Positions 12,720 to 25,829 of a DNA stretch of 64,000 bases are shown here, piece after piece. Origin of the DNA: Symsagittifera roscoffensis (Eukaryota > Xenacoelomorpha > Acoela > Convolutidae); assembly GCF_963678635.1 (NCBI RefSeq), contig NC_087068.1:23246197-23310196 (forward strand), given 5' to 3'. The notes beneath the pieces are model-generated. The model did not search any database and was not told where the DNA came from. It saw only the letters and a list, made by a program, of their open reading frames with translations. Both the position numbers and the translations under genes were made by a program. Positions within the stretch are counted from its first letter, which is position 1. The number at the start of each line of letters is the position of its first letter.

Positions 12720-13850
12720 AACTGAAATTGATATCGGGAGAAGGATGTTTAAAATTTAGTACAAAGACGTATACAAATAAATCAAAAAACATCATCTAAG
12801 CTCTGTCGTCTACCCCGACTCTCGGAGCTTTTTTGGAAAGGATTCGAAAAGTTCAAAACTCAAAGTATGAGTCTAAATTCTTGAAAATTTTTGATTGTTT
12901 CGTTGATGATTATGGTTCTGTAAACATAAAGCGTGTCAAGTTTTTTTTATTAAATGAATATTTGATTTAAAAATCCTTGCCAAATTTTGTTTTATTTCAG
13001 TTTAAACGCTTTTATTCATAGCAAATGATTTTATGTAATTATGAACACGTTCGCAGAAATTTTCTCAGATGTTTGATTTGATGCAAAGTTTGATTCGATT
13101 TTTTTTTCAACAAGTGTACGAAGATTTAATCAAACTTTTACAAGGTTCTAACAAGAGGGCAAATTGGTGTGGGCAAAATTTAGCATGATGCATAAAAAAT
13201 GTTTTGAAAAAATTTAAAAAAAGTTAAGATTTTTTTTTACAAGATCCATTGTTTTTTTTGTTGTTTTATGGAAAAAACATGTGCAAAACTCAAATTTTTC
13301 CTTATGATTATGCGATCAATGCAAATTTTTATGGTAATAATTTCATTAAAATTTTGCTTGGCAAATTTTGATATTGATGACTTCGAGTGCTATTCCCTAT
13401 CTCAATACATTGTTTTTCGGATGTTTTTGATCAACATACATGCGAAAGTTGGTTGAATTGATACTCAAATTTACAACAAAAAGATTCATAAGTTATTGCT
13501 ATCAACAGTGCAAAAAAATCTAGTTAAAATTTTTTGAAATGCGAAAGAACTGAACGAAACTTTTTCAGATACTATTTTGTTTTCGCTTTTTGTAATATGC
13601 AAGATCGAAGTATCGTAAAAATTTCGCCAAACTAAAAACTGTAAGAATATTTCATCATATGTGCAAGATATCTTCTAATTATTTAAATTCCTTTGTGCAA
13701 AAAAAGTTTGGAATTTTTCTCACATGATGTCAATTTTACTTTCCAACTTGCAAAAATCATTTGATATTTAAATCTGTGAGCAACCCCCTATGAAAATCCC
13801 TATCTTCTAAGAGAGATTTGTTTGTTCTTATCTCTTTACTTTCGTGACCC
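12720..13850. other. AT-rich spacer between direct repeats
   Basis: I see no coding motif, RNA gene or repeat structure. A 62-codon open frame at 13268-13456 has no recognisable features. Confidence 0.4.
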
Positions 13851-13859
13851 ACGGTGCGA

Positions 13860-14301
13860 ATTATGTCCAGACTTTCCAGACTCAAACTTTTGTCGCGACT
13901 ATGCAATTTGGGTCTAAGTTTGGATGCGGCGCGACAGTCAAAGTCTGGACATGAGTCTGGGACCACGACCCGAGATTCTGACAATTTGCGAATAAACCCT
14001 AGCGCAAGAAAGTGTCAAAGACTGCCAGGGTTTACCTGGGGAGATTTGCAGCTCTCACCTTCATTTTAACTGACGTTGGTGTCATTGATGAACAACGTTT
14101 GACGTTCGGATTTCAAAGGCATTTTAATTTGCCTGAATCCTCTATTTTGTAAATGCATGTTTTTCAAGGAAAGAATCAAAAAGTGAAGCTGACTTGAAAA
14201 AAAAATGAGAGTGAGCAGATTTTTTGCAATCGTTTCCCAATTTCTATCAGTTGTGGTTTCAAGAAAAGCAAATATGAGGTCGGTAACAAAGAGGAGGACA
14301 G
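13860..14301 (+). repeat. ~400-bp direct repeat, right copy
   Basis: This is the partner of 12150-12545. It has an insertion of about 40 bp (near 14215-14255) relative to the left copy before the shared AAATATGAGGTCGG and GAGGAGGACAGC end. The preceding CCAGACT-rich sequence is also shared, so the duplication includes the edge of the motif-rich block. Confidence 0.65.
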
Positions 14302-14759
14302 CTGAGTTCCAGGCTGGTTCTCGGTGAAAAGAAAATAAGCTCGATAAAAACTCTTCTCATGATCACGAGCAAAAACAAATGCAAACGATTGACTTGATCA
14401 CCTTGATTGTCATCATTTCTGGTGAAAAATCGACCAGACACCTAAGGTTGCTGTTCTGTACGGAGAAAGACGCTTTTAGGAAAGCAATATACCCAAGAGC
14501 GCCAGAAGACAAAACGAAGATTCAAGTTGAATATTAACGTTAAAATTTTAGCTGTTTTGCTCCCAAACAACCCAAAGGGATGTCCGGACTCTGTCTTACC
14601 CGACTGTTTACTGAAAAATTGTTCGGTTTTTATGTCTTTAATCCAACAATGATAAGAAACCATCTAAGATTTGTGTCTTTTCCATACATTACTCATGAAC
14701 ATGAACGGACACAAGTTTCTCGATTCTCACACTTTTAAATACTTTACAGAATTCATAAC

Positions 14760-15900
14760 TAGTTCTGGTTAAGTTCCTGAAATTTTTCGTGGAGTTTCCG
14801 TTGAAGACTCGCTTGTTGTCGAGTAAAGTCCTTCAGCAAACACCTTTAAATACAGTTTCGATATCCAACAAGAAGAATATCTAGAGAAACTAGCTCGACG
14901 AAGCTTTGGAGATTTTTATAAACACAGTCACACTAGTGAGAATCAACAATCTTATCCTTTAAACCTTGTTTGAAAACTTCATCACAAAATCTTGAAAAAC
15001 AAGATAGAATCAACCTATTAATTTTGAATAAAACAATTTTTTAAAGATTCTAAGAACCTTCGATTTTGAGTCCATTTGCGTTCCTACAAGGCAACTAAGC
15101 GAGAGAGAAACTACGAACTTGACTGGAAACTATGTTCCATTTACAGTCTCTATATCACGAAAACTGATCAATCAAGCCATATTTTTGAACAACAAGGATT
15201 CTTAGAAGTTGCTTAATTAGTTTGTTGGCTAACTCGATTTGTTAGCTGAATAAAACTAAGCTGGAGTTAAAACAAAAATCCAAGATTTTCGAGATATTTG
15301 AGTACCCAGTTGGACTGCAAAAATGAATGCGTTGAAGACTCAGAGTAAGCTGATATGCCAAAAAAAAATAGGACATCAGAAAAATCAATTGATTTGAAAC
15401 AGTATCTGGAGAGATATGTAAATACTTTGCTTGTTTTAGGTTTTAAAAGCGGTAGATATGAATTGCATTTAATCAAATCCCATCTAATCTCCTACCCAAT
15501 AAAAAATTGGAACATCAGTCATCAAAAAAAGTGAACGTTTTCTTTTCTTAAGAGTTTGGAGTTGACGAATTATCTTGACATTAGATTTTTTTGTGTGGAG
15601 CAACATCAATGGACTCCTTATTCTACAAGCCTATAAAGCCAGCGGAACAAACAAAAATCTCTCCCTAAGTGTGGTTTGACGATCCTGACAAGCTTGATTT
15701 TACAAAACAGCATCCATATGAAGCCTTTTCTAGTAAATTTAGAAACAACAATCCTCTATGACAAAGTGAGAAAGAGTGGGCTTGATAAGCAAAAGGACTG
15801 AAAAATCTTCAAATTAAGACTGTGCCTCCATTTAGATCGGACAATTACATTTACTTACAAGAGACCTGGAAGAAAAACGGAACGGCTGTGTTTAAGGCTT
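14760..15900 (+). other. Possible decayed coding remnant, unassigned
   Basis: On the plus strand several stretches look like decayed protein. One is a run rich in lysine, leucine and serine near 14780-14960, and another is near 15810-15890 just left of the antisense gag remnant. Frames change often. It might be the 5' part of a Penelope-like element, of which there are several copies further right, but I cannot line up a diagnostic motif. Treat it as unassigned. Confidence 0.2.
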
Positions 15901-16039
15901 TTCTGATGGTACAACATCAAAAGATGTTGTTCCAACCCTGAAACTGATGCCAAAAAAACAAAGTTTTTATCACAACAAAGAATTGATATGTTAAAAATTT
16001 GATATACGTTTTCAAATCTAGCTATCAAATGTCTGAACA

Positions 16040-18326
16040 TATCTAAAAATTATAAGTTTTCTCCAGTTTGCAAAAGTGATCAAGATTTGTATGAGAAAAC
16101 ACGAGAAGACGTGAAAAGTGCAGTTCGCACACAAGCATTTCTTGTCCATGTCGTGCCTGGGCTTGTAGCTGTTAGTCAGGTTTGCAGATCTATTATCAAA
16201 ACTGCCATAATCGTTCGTGTAATAACTTGATCTCATTGAACAATTCAGCAACAAGTATTCCTCGGATTTCAGCCGCAGCTCTTTTGACGTTGATGCATTA
16301 TTTGAAAGAGTTGTGCAATGAGTTGCTAACTTAATTCTGAGATTGTCGCTCGTGGCTGAAATTTGAAGTTACTGCCAAGTTCATTTTACTGCTTGAATGC
16401 TTGACCGGTTTGCTACGCCGTCTCAGCATTTCCAAATCGTTCAACAACTTGTCAATGGTCTCCTGTTCACGTTGCCAATGTTTCTCAGAGCACATTATCG
16501 CTTGGTGCCTTCACTCCCGAGCCAAACCGGTTCAACAGAATCTCAAAAATTTTTTTAGCAGTATCACCTTGCTTTTGTTTTTTCGCCATCACGCAGTTCA
16601 GGGCTCTCTCTTCCATGTTGCTGATGAGCACAAGTCTTCTTCTTCTTCAAAAGGCAGCTTCATGATTCCAACTAGGTATCTATACAACCGCCGCCAGGTT
16701 CATCCTTATCTCGGTTTCTTGAACGCCCTTTTAGACATTTCGCTGCGCTCATTTGTCCTGGACAATGTTGTGAGAAACGTCTCCAAAGTTTTGTCTAGAG
16801 GTTCAAACGCTGTCGCTATCGCTGTTGCATCTGGAAAATATCCAGTCTGGTTGTGAGTATCAGCCATTTGAGGCTCTGTATCATTCTCTCTGCTAGAATT
16901 GCTGGGTTGAGCTCTTCTCTGGTTCGAGTGATTGCACCCTGAGGAAACACTTCTTCCACCCGTGTTGATGTCCCGCGTGGGTCAATAGTTCGAGGCTGGC
17001 ATGCTGCCAGTCGAGCTCCCTCTGTAGAGGTTCGTTGGATGCCTCGGCTTATGACTCCCAGTGGCTTTATTCGACGGCTTACACCTTCCTCTAGTAGATA
17101 TATTTGTTCTTCCTCTATTTGAGGGTTCGCTGAAAATCACTCTCGAATACCTGCTAGCCTCCATCGAGTGTGCTCGTCTATTTTTTTGATCCACTTCTTT
17201 TTCCCAAGAACCCATCTAATCTATCCCTTATGGCCTCAGTGCGTCTCTCTATCCTTGCATCTATGCCGGTATCGAGAGTCCCAAGAGTATGCTCTCGTTA
17301 AGTCCGAAATTGCACCATGTCACCTCCCAACATTTGCTCACTTTGCCTGGCCTCCCGCAAGCCTTCTCTCTCGAAGTGAACCAGTCTCTCTAGTTTTCTC
17401 ATTCTGTTGAAAATCAGTTCCTGTTGCTCATACTATCTACGATCTTAGTAAGAGCTTCTTACATTGAAACCCTGTCATCGACCAATAGAGGCACCAGTGG
17501 TGCGTCACTTTTTTTGTGACAGGCAGTTTGATGCTAGTTGAAACTCGTTCCGCTTCTCTTTGTCCTAAAAGCCTTTCGCACTTCGCCTTCAATTCTCTCA
17601 GTTTTGTCCCTGGCTTGATGACTGTGACCTTAGTCGCTTTTGCATGCGTGCCAAAAATGGATGTTGTCAGGAAGTTAGTAGAATGTTGCATAGTAGAATG
17701 TTCGAAGCCGTGTTAATCGTTCTGAGAGTACCAAACTGATCAGAAGAGCCATCCTCAAAATTGACAGGCATCATGTCTTCATGGAATGAACTGTTGAAGC
17801 TTAAATGGGCTCCAAATTCATCAACTCCTTCATTTTCTTTGATCCTTATAATGAATATGAAGAAGAAAGTCCCTAGAGTATTTTACCTTTGTTCTGAGAA
17901 CGAAGAAGACGTGGCTACCTTCCCTGATATCCCTTGGATCATGGTATGGTCTGAAGGTGAACCCTCCACCGCTCGTCTTTCAATCGAAGTATCGGACAGT
18001 TCCGACCTTTTCTCTCGATCAAGAGTCTCGGTCGAAGAAGCAAAGTCCTGTCCTTGTTCTACAGGGGTAGATTTACTGGTTAGCCGCCTCGTCCCATTCC
18101 CCTCTGTTCGACGTTCCGCTGGATCCTAGTCCTGGGCGGGGCTCCGATGTATCTTCACTTCCATTGTCAATCGTTTGTCTTTCGAGAAATTTTGACTCCC
18201 CGTTTGAACCCTTTTGCCTGAAATTTTCTTCCCCTTCTTGTTGCGAGCCTCCTTCGTTCGTTGTTCATTGTTGTTAATCGTATTCCATTGTTTCTTTGGT
18301 GTAAATTTTCTAGAGCTATCACCCAT
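16040..18326 (-). pseudogene. Antisense decayed gag of a giant Ty3/gypsy element (copy B)
   Basis: Read on the minus strand, this region parallels gag at 41577-44030. The start region (18326 down) matches the SSRKF and GKxxSG segments. Near 17560 the segment VSTSIKLP matches ISTSTKLP. Near 16700-16850 the entry into the capsid domain aligns base for base. Near 16130 a WYKPR..MDK..CANC-like segment marks the first zinc knuckle, which is truncated. Many stops and frameshifts make it a pseudogene. Over the segment matching 43200-43350 this copy reads through without the stop or the frame change found there, which shows gag was once a single frame. Confidence 0.8.
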
Positions 18327-18329
18327 TTT

Positions 18330-19887
18330 ACGTAGCCGAGACTCTCAGGTATCTCAGCTCAGATAACCTTGGCTATACTCATCTTAATCTAATAAAAGTT
18401 AATGCTCTCCTACCTGATTTGCGTGCTATTGTTTTTGTTATCTAACCACCAATTATAACAACACAACTCAATTGTGTTCAAAAGTTTCAGCCAACAAATT
18501 GCACGAATATGATAAGGTTATGACAATAGAACGTATCTTCAATTCATGTGCGGCAAGTCAATATGTCTTATCAGATGAAAAAAATAGCTTATTCAGATGA
18601 TATAAAGATATCAAGATATCTAAATATAGTGAACTCACTATCCAATCCACAAAATCATAAAATTTATACTAAAATTGAAAAAGAAAAAAGAAAAAAAGGT
18701 ATGTGCGTTGCGATTGGTGTCTCACAATTTGATAGTCGAATTGGTTTCTAAAGAAAAAGTTTTCTCTGTTATATGCCACACTAAACAGACGAAACCTGAA
18801 ATCAGTTATCTATCCCCAAGTGGGCGACTATTTCACCCACCGAGTTTTGAGTTTCCTATCTGCCTTCGGACTGCCCGAGCTAGACATACTAAACCTCTCA
18901 AGGCAAACACTCCTCCAGAAGAAGTCAGTTTCGGATTTCAATCCAAAATAATCAATATCATGTTTGTCCTATGGATTTGACCGCGAATCTCCGGGCTTAG
19001 TTTTGTTTCTCACTAATTTAGCGTTTTTTTCCGTTCCAAAAGTTATGGGTAATTAAAAAATCGCGCTTTTTGGGGGAATCATAATATCGAAATTTTGACC
19101 CTAACAACTCTCTTTTTACAGTTTTTTTTTTTGAAAAATGAGATGGGAATACTATTACGGGTAAAAACAAAGTAGTTCTAACATCATTATACCCCTCCGG
19201 GTCCGTTCGTAACATGATTAAGGTGCTTAACTCGGACGTTAGCAAATCGTTGGAGGGTCACTAGAGTGCAGATTGATATCGTACTACCTGTACCAAAAAG
19301 CATACAAAGATTTATGAAGATAACCAACAGTCGATTGTTGTAGTCCTTGTGACCCTTCATGCCGCTTCATGCACTGACTATTGGATCGGTTTTCTACTGC
19401 AACCAATTAGCTCTCGCGGTTTCAGTGCAATTTAGCAGTAACGTGCTAAATTACTCGAACAACCCAACAGTACAGGCACAAGAAAAGGGCTGCAGGTTGA
19501 TCGTAACGACCTTGATTTGATATTACTGCCTTTAGGTTGGATCGATACTCGTCCGATTGCAACTCGTCAGCAGGGAGATGATTTCTGCTGAATTGATAAT
19601 TTTTTTGTTGTTTTTTCTTGGTTTTGTTATGGTTTTTGGTTCTTTGTTTGTTCTATACTTCTTTTTGTTTGATTTCCTGTATATCTTTTACTGTCTAGCT
19701 TTTTTGGTCTTAACTAAGTTAAAAAATCAAATCGGGGAATCCAGAAGGCTTTCGCGTTCCGAATCACCCTTCCGGCTCTTGATTAAGGGCTTTAATTGGA
19801 CATCCGCTCGGCGCAGAACCCTCTCATTTATGGGTTTGCCGATCATGATGTAATGAAAACAAGAAGGAGTGGGGTAAAATATCTATC
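18330..19887 (-). mobile_element. Antisense leader region of copy B
   Basis: The reverse complement aligns with parts of the leader at 38680-41570. The block around 19040-19250 corresponds to 39420-39680 (CCCGGAGGGGTATA, TCCGAGTTAAGCACCTTAA). The block around 19730-19830 corresponds to 38750-38840 (GCGCCGAGCGGATG). The dense CCGGAGGGGT array of the intact element is not evident here. I see no gene in this stretch. Confidence 0.7.
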
Positions 19888-20740
19888 TAACATTCTTCCG
19901 GAAGTACGTACCGAGTGAAATTAAAGCCAGCTTCTAGAACTACTGACTAGCACCTAAACAGAGCTTCACATGCTTTTAATAGTCTCTACCAGAGCCAGTT
20001 CATGGTAGTTTTCCTAAGATCGGGGCAACAAAATCATCACAATTTTCAGGCTATCGGCCAAACTGCTCAAACTACTTCAGTAATATGCAAATTAGGGAGA
20101 TCATGGCTGGATCTCAATATCTCGAGACCATGAGGTCACTCTTAAAAACAGGGCAACCGTGTTAATTTTGCTTGCTATTGTTTATTATCAGGAAAAAATC
20201 ATTAGATAAATCGGAGATGCATCGACCCTTTCCCTCAACTCCTGGCTTCTCATACTCAGCAAATGAAGTTATTTTAATTGCAAACCAGGCAATTCCGGGA
20301 AGTCAAAAATTGAAAGAAAAAAAGTTTAGAGTTACTTTCCGATACCCATCCGGCTTCCTGAATCCGCGTGAAGAAGAGTCTTTTTGACAATCAATTTTTC
20401 TGCAACGATTGTAGCTGCACAATTTATACAATTCTGAATGATTCCGATCTCAGCCGTTTTCTTTGTCTATTGTGCGTTTTCGGTCTGCTTCTGCTCACCA
20501 AAAATCGTTGTTCTGATTTACACATTTTTTGAGTTGTTGCGAAAATCAAATTTGTTACGTGTCATGCACGCTCAATCCAAAAAAAAAATAAATAAGCACG
20601 CTGATTCATAACGACCCTTATTAATTCCTTCTTTTCTACAATTATGATCGTTAATCACCAGAATAACTGTTTCGTGCGTTCGATTTTCCTTAAGATAAAA
20701 TTCGACTTTCCGGCATTCTGGTCGAAAGGTAAAGTTTATT
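19888..20740 (-). repeat. Degenerate LTR of copy B
   Basis: The reverse complement is related to the 913-bp LTR at 37767. The inner end (TAACATTC, about 19888), the CTAAACAGAGCTTCACATGCTTTT block near 19955 and the CCATGAGGTCACTC and CAACTCCTGGCTTCTCAT blocks near 20130-20260 all match in order. Divergence is high and the outer end near 20740 is uncertain. No second LTR for this copy lies in the window; its left side decays near 16 kb. Confidence 0.65.
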
Positions 20741-21595
20741 CAGCCAAAGTTGGTCAACAAGTAGCTGACATAATTTTCTTCTGGAAAACAAATTATCAGT
20801 TTCTTTTTGGTCAAAACAAAAACCACTAAAAAATAACAGAAAAAGTCACATGGTTTTACTCTTCTTTTATGGTGAAAAAACAGGGCTTATTATTTCCAGT
20901 ATGTAGCTTGCTAGAAATAATGTAAAACAATAGGATTGCACTAGAAGACACAATTAAAAACGACTAAGTTGAAAAGTTTTGGAGCAGTTCCAGATCCTTT
21001 ATGGTAACTCCAGAGTGAGGTGAAAAAAAATTTAAGAAAAAAGTCCAAAAAACAGGATAAAAACAGAGGCCATTCAAAAATCAGAAAAACCAGTTCCAAT
21101 CAATTACGAGTACTTTTTTTGAAAGCATTCCTGCTTGTGACTCACACCACCCAGCTATCCTGGTAAATGAAATTCTAGCAAAATTGTCAAGATCACTGGA
21201 AACCAACTAAGCTCGTCAAATGAAACCTGTTGTAGTGGGAAGAAAAAAAATAATGAACGTTTTTGCATGTGTGTGCATTATCAGTTCGAAAAGTATAAAA
21301 AATCTATAATATGATCATCGATCATAAAAAATCCTAAGACAATGTCTACACAGAATAAAACAAATTTAAACAATCAAAGTTAGCAAATTTGGATTTTGCG
21401 CCGAAATTTCATCATGATTAATTCATGAGACCTAAGTTTCTGAGACATTCTAAAAATTGTATCCCTTAAGTAAGCTAAAATTAAATTTTAATTTTTTCAT
21501 TTGTTTCATTTTCCAATTTCGGAAAATGTCCGTTTTTTGTTTCGAAGTATATTGGTTTTGGTATTAGCCGGAAATATCGTTTTCGAAACTATAAT
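20741..21595. other. Intergenic, nothing recognised
   Basis: AT-rich sequence between the copy B LTR and the first Penelope-like fragment. I see no supported feature. Confidence 0.4.
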
Positions 21596-21599
21596 TCAA

Positions 21600-23050
21600 G
21601 GGTCAGTTCCCTGCTCCTAAATTCATTGCGCGTGTTCATTCTCGTTCTCTCTTTCCAGACATGAAGGGCTTCTAACGTCAATAGCTTGAAGTTGGTTTTA
21701 GCTTGGTCTATAACCTCTCATGACATTCCCACGCTCCTTCCCTCATTTCCACACTGCCTTAGATTTTGTTCTATGGGTGTGTCCTTTTTTCAGTTTTCGT
21801 CAATTCAAGTGGTTAGATGTCGAACCGTTTGGCCAGCATAGGAGGAGTGATATCCACAACATGATATCATGCAAATCAGTTTTGATTTTAGTTCACGTGA
21901 AAAAAAAAGACTTAAAGGATGGTAGGTAATTGCTGCCTTGATTATATTCCGCACTTTATTTGCAAAAATCACACTTCCATTGCATTGGTACAGAACCACC
22001 ATTGTAGGTGGTATGCCTGTGTTATCAATACTCCCATGAGGTAGGTCCTTACACGGGCTCTTGTTGGCTTTTCCTTTGATGAGTCTGTCAAGGGTGCTTG
22101 AAACAATTTTATCAGTCAAATCTTCTGGGTATTGGTTGTCCACCCATTGTTTTCTATTTATATTCATAGCCTCATCGAACTTATTCCAAGTTGAAGTGCT
22201 TTTAAAAAATTGATGAGGTGCGCCTTCTTCTATGTTCTTCTTGTTATTGAGTGGCGCGCAGCTCCTTATATTTAATTTTTTCCATGTATCAATTGATTTT
22301 TGATACCACCCAGAGATTACATTTTTACGTGTATCCACGTTAACGTTCGTATCAACAAAATCTAATCTACCCTTCTCGGTAGCCTTTTCTAAAGTAAACT
22401 GTAGATTAGGATGTAATTTATTTGCCGCGTTTAACATCTCTTCTGAATCTCCTTTCACAGTTCTCGTGATATTATCTATATATCTCAGAACGAGTTTTAT
22501 TTTCTCTGAGTGTTAATTTTTTTTCTTAACTCAAATCATGCCAAGCAAGACCAAACTGTTTTAGCTATTCTTCTAAATTCCACTTCTTGAACCACATTTT
22601 GATGGAACCAAATCAGAAAACTTTCACATTCGAGATCTTCTGTCTATACATTCTGTCTATATTTTCTCCTAGATTCTGGTTAGATGCTATTTAGATCTTT
22701 AAATGGCTTGCAAGTTTAAGGAATCTCTTTCCTCAAAACAGGATCGAATTCTTACATCAACAACTTTGTCGGCATGACTTCAGAGAAGATTCCATAGTCA
22801 AACCAACCTTCTGTGTATACCACATAACATTGCATTTTAAGTATACTTGAACAAAAGCAAGGTTTAGCAACCTCGTTATTGTATTGCGTGCAATGTCCGG
22901 AGGTGGTTCTCCCTGCTCATAAGCTTTTCTGAGTGCAACAACGATATTAATTTCTTGAAGGGAATATTAGTGTACAAACGTTTTTCATCTAAAGAAACTA
23001 TGTTCTCAAAAAAACTGTATTTCAACCTTCTCATTAATCTCTCAAAATTT
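21600..23050 (-). pseudogene. Penelope-like element fragment 1 (RT C-terminal half plus GIY-YIG start)
   Basis: On the minus strand the longest frame (22458-21805, 217 codons) has the Penelope order. An LQFTLE segment is followed by LDFVDTNVNVD, a GWYQK..DT segment and a CAPLNNKKN segment. It ends with SSYAGQTVRHL, the start of a GIY-YIG-type endonuclease. Upstream near 22470-22481 the catalytic box reads YIDN where PLEs have Y-x-D-D, so the second aspartate is lost. Further upstream (22880-23000) a diverged copy of the SLYTN-type motif region is recognisable only by alignment with the other PLEs. The region 22460-22880 is frameshifted. Confidence 0.8.
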
Positions 23051-23895
23051 GGAAGTGTGGCAACACTTCGTCAAAAATTTAATCAGCAGCCAAAGATCAA
23101 AAAACTTTCACCCGGCAGCCCAGAAGATATTTCCAACTATATAAAGACAAGAATAACACGAATCAGGGAAATAATAAAATGTTGGAGGAAGGTCTGACGT
23201 CGAGTAAGCATTGGGACGAACGGCCATCAAGTACCTCCTATCGAAGTGGAACGGAAAACACGAGCCAGAGTTGGTGGGAAAGTATTGACAGCTTCACCAT
23301 GATATTGCCCTGGAGTTGAAGTCGCTCAAGCTGGTAATGGAGAATCAGGAAAGTTTACCAGGGCTGGTTGGCGAAACAATATCATCCAAAAAAGACCCTC
23401 ACAGTCAAGGAGGAAAGCACTAGCGAAACGGTAGGATAAGGATCAAGCAGATAGAGTATTTCATCAAATTGTTAGAGTTGTTTTGTTTGATCTTTGCTTC
23501 GTTCCTCGTGAGGTTCATTTCTCGTGGCCTGCGAAATATTGAACTCAACAATTCTCCCACCACCATTTTTACGATGGATACCAAAGAATAAATTTTCGAG
23601 AAAACTAGTGCTAGATTATCTTAAAAGTTATCTTAAACAAAATTAAATTTTCACAGTTTGAAACTTCTGAGAAAAAGCCTACAAAACGATATAATAGCGG
23701 ACTTTTTGCGATTCCGGTTGTCGGAAAACGGGATTTTCTGTCGGACCAAATGGTTCATGGTTTTCAGCTAAAATTACTCAGAACTGAAATAAATAAGGCT
23801 AGATTTGACAAAAAGAACATAATCGACGAGCTAGGGAAAGCGAGGGTCTTGATGAGGATTTTTGGCCGTCAGTTTTGCATTTCATTGTACACGTG
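23051..23895. other. Spacer between Penelope-like fragments
   Basis: Non-coding by eye. A few stretches could be decayed RT sequence but I cannot place them. No repeat structure is seen. Confidence 0.35.
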
Positions 23896-23899
23896 AACG

Positions 23900-25060
23900 G
23901 AAAGAATTCAAGCTAAATGAATGGTACCCACAAAAACAAATTTGAAAAACTCTCAGAAAGAAAAGATAAAGCGTTTGAAATCATATGATAGAGGGGTGGA
24001 AAAAGCTGGAAAATTTCTCAAAAACAACAATCTTTTAGCGGTGCCATTTGAGAAATGGGTTGGGTTTTGGATCGTGAAAAAAAAAACAGAACAATATGAA
24101 GCCAAACTGCTGCAAACTTTACATTGAGACCAATTTGAAGCAAGCAAAAACACTGATAATTTTGCGCTGTTACAAGAATGACATACTACTGCACCCTGTT
24201 CTATCTCTCACTGGAAGTTCATATAAGAACTTGAGCAAAACTTTGGCCAAATTTTTAGATCAAAATGAAGGAACGAAAGTCGAAACAAACACCCGAGAAG
24301 CACGAGAGATTATTTAGAAGGTTGAGTTAGACTTTTTTGAGAACCACTCTTTTTTTGCTGAGCTCCACTCCATTATAAGAAGAACAGAATAGAAGGCGCG
24401 GTTCATCAAATTTCAACTTGGAACAGTTGGAGCACTTCAACTTGGAATAAGTTCGATGAGGCCATGAAGACAAACTGAAAACAATGGTGGACAACCAATA
24501 GCCCTTGACAGACTCATCAAAAGAAAAGCCAACAAAAGTCTTGTAAAGACCTAAATCAAGGGAGTATTGATAGAGCAGATGATGGTGGTGGATGATGGTG
24601 CTGCAGCACCACGGCAATGGAAGCTTGATACTTGCAAATCAGGAAAGTACTCAAGGCACCAATTGTTTTGAAAATCAGAAAGCTGAAAACCTACCTACCA
24701 TCCCTAAACATTTCTTTTTCGCGTGAATCAAAATCAAAAGTGGTTTAGCAGTTTCATGTTGTGGTTTAAACTCCACCTATGTTGGTCAAACAGTTCGACA
24801 TTTAACCATTAAATTTTACGAAGACCGAAAATATTAATCACTGTAGGACAACATCTATGGCAGTGGGAAAATTAGGGCACGATGCGGGAAATGTCATGGG
24901 AGATTATAGACCAAGCTAACACCAACGCAAAACTGTTGACAAAAGAAGCACTTCGCACCTGGAGGAAAGACCGAAAACAAACAAGCGCGATGAACTCAAG
25001 AGCAGGGAACTCACACTTAAATTGAAGTTCCGCAAACAAATTTTCGACTAGTAAAAAAAA
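23900..25060 (+). pseudogene. Penelope-like element fragment 2, internally deleted
   Basis: The plus strand begins with the N-terminal RT motif region: LLAVPFEKWVGF near 24033-24070 is the PLE 'lavP..KGvGF' block. From about 24400 it continues directly in C-terminal sequence (TSTWNKFDEAM, CKDL..GSID), then a good GIY-YIG entry, NSTYVGQTVRHL, near 24770-24806. The tail near 24985-25030 matches the usual PLE end (RDELKSRELTLKL). The RT palm between the two halves is missing, so this copy is dead. It lies head-on between fragments 1 and 3. Confidence 0.8.
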
Positions 25061-25825
25061 CAAATAATTTTCGAAATAAAGAAATGACATGTATTGAGAT
25101 TGGGAAATGAGACAAATGGAAAGTTTAATTTTAAAATTAGTTATTTTAAACAATGAAAAAATAGAAGGTCTCCAAAACTGAGGTCTGATGATTTAATCAT
25201 GATGTAATTTTGGCGTCAATTTCAAATTGCAAGCTTCAGATTGGGTGATTTTTTTTCTTTTTTATAGATCTTGACTTAGGATACTTTTAAGATCAATGAT
25301 CATTTTATAAACATTTAATACTTTTAAAACGGCACAAATGAGCGAAAACGTTCATAATTTAATAAACGTTTTAATTACCTCGATATTGTTGTTTTTGTGC
25401 CAAATTAACGTCATTTTTGATTGGAAATTAAGACAATATTATAACAAGGAGAATGGTTCTAGAAAGGATCTTAAAACGCCAATTTTGGAAAAATTTCAAA
25501 CTTTTTGAAGAAAATTTTGATGAAATTAAAAATCAAATGTTTTCGCAATTTTGTGCATTGTCAAGATTCTTACAGAAAACTTATCTAAATGACGATAAGA
25601 AGTTAATTTACAAAAGTTATGTACAAAATTTGGTTCTAAACCATCAGGTTAAAAAACTAGCCAATCACAGTTGACTTCTCAAAATACTTCTAAACTAAAA
25701 CACTTTAAATTCTAAAATTCATAAAAAGGTTTTCAATTAAATTGTCTGGAAATAGCTGAGTCAAAAATTTGATTTAGACATAAAAGTTTTTAAATAAAAA
25801 AACTTTAAAAAATTCTGGGATCAAA
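25061..25825. other. AT-rich spacer
   Basis: Between two PLE fragments. A 73-codon frame at 25453-25674, rich in Lys, Phe and Asn, has no motif I recognise. Confidence 0.35.
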
Positions 25826-25829
25826 ATTT

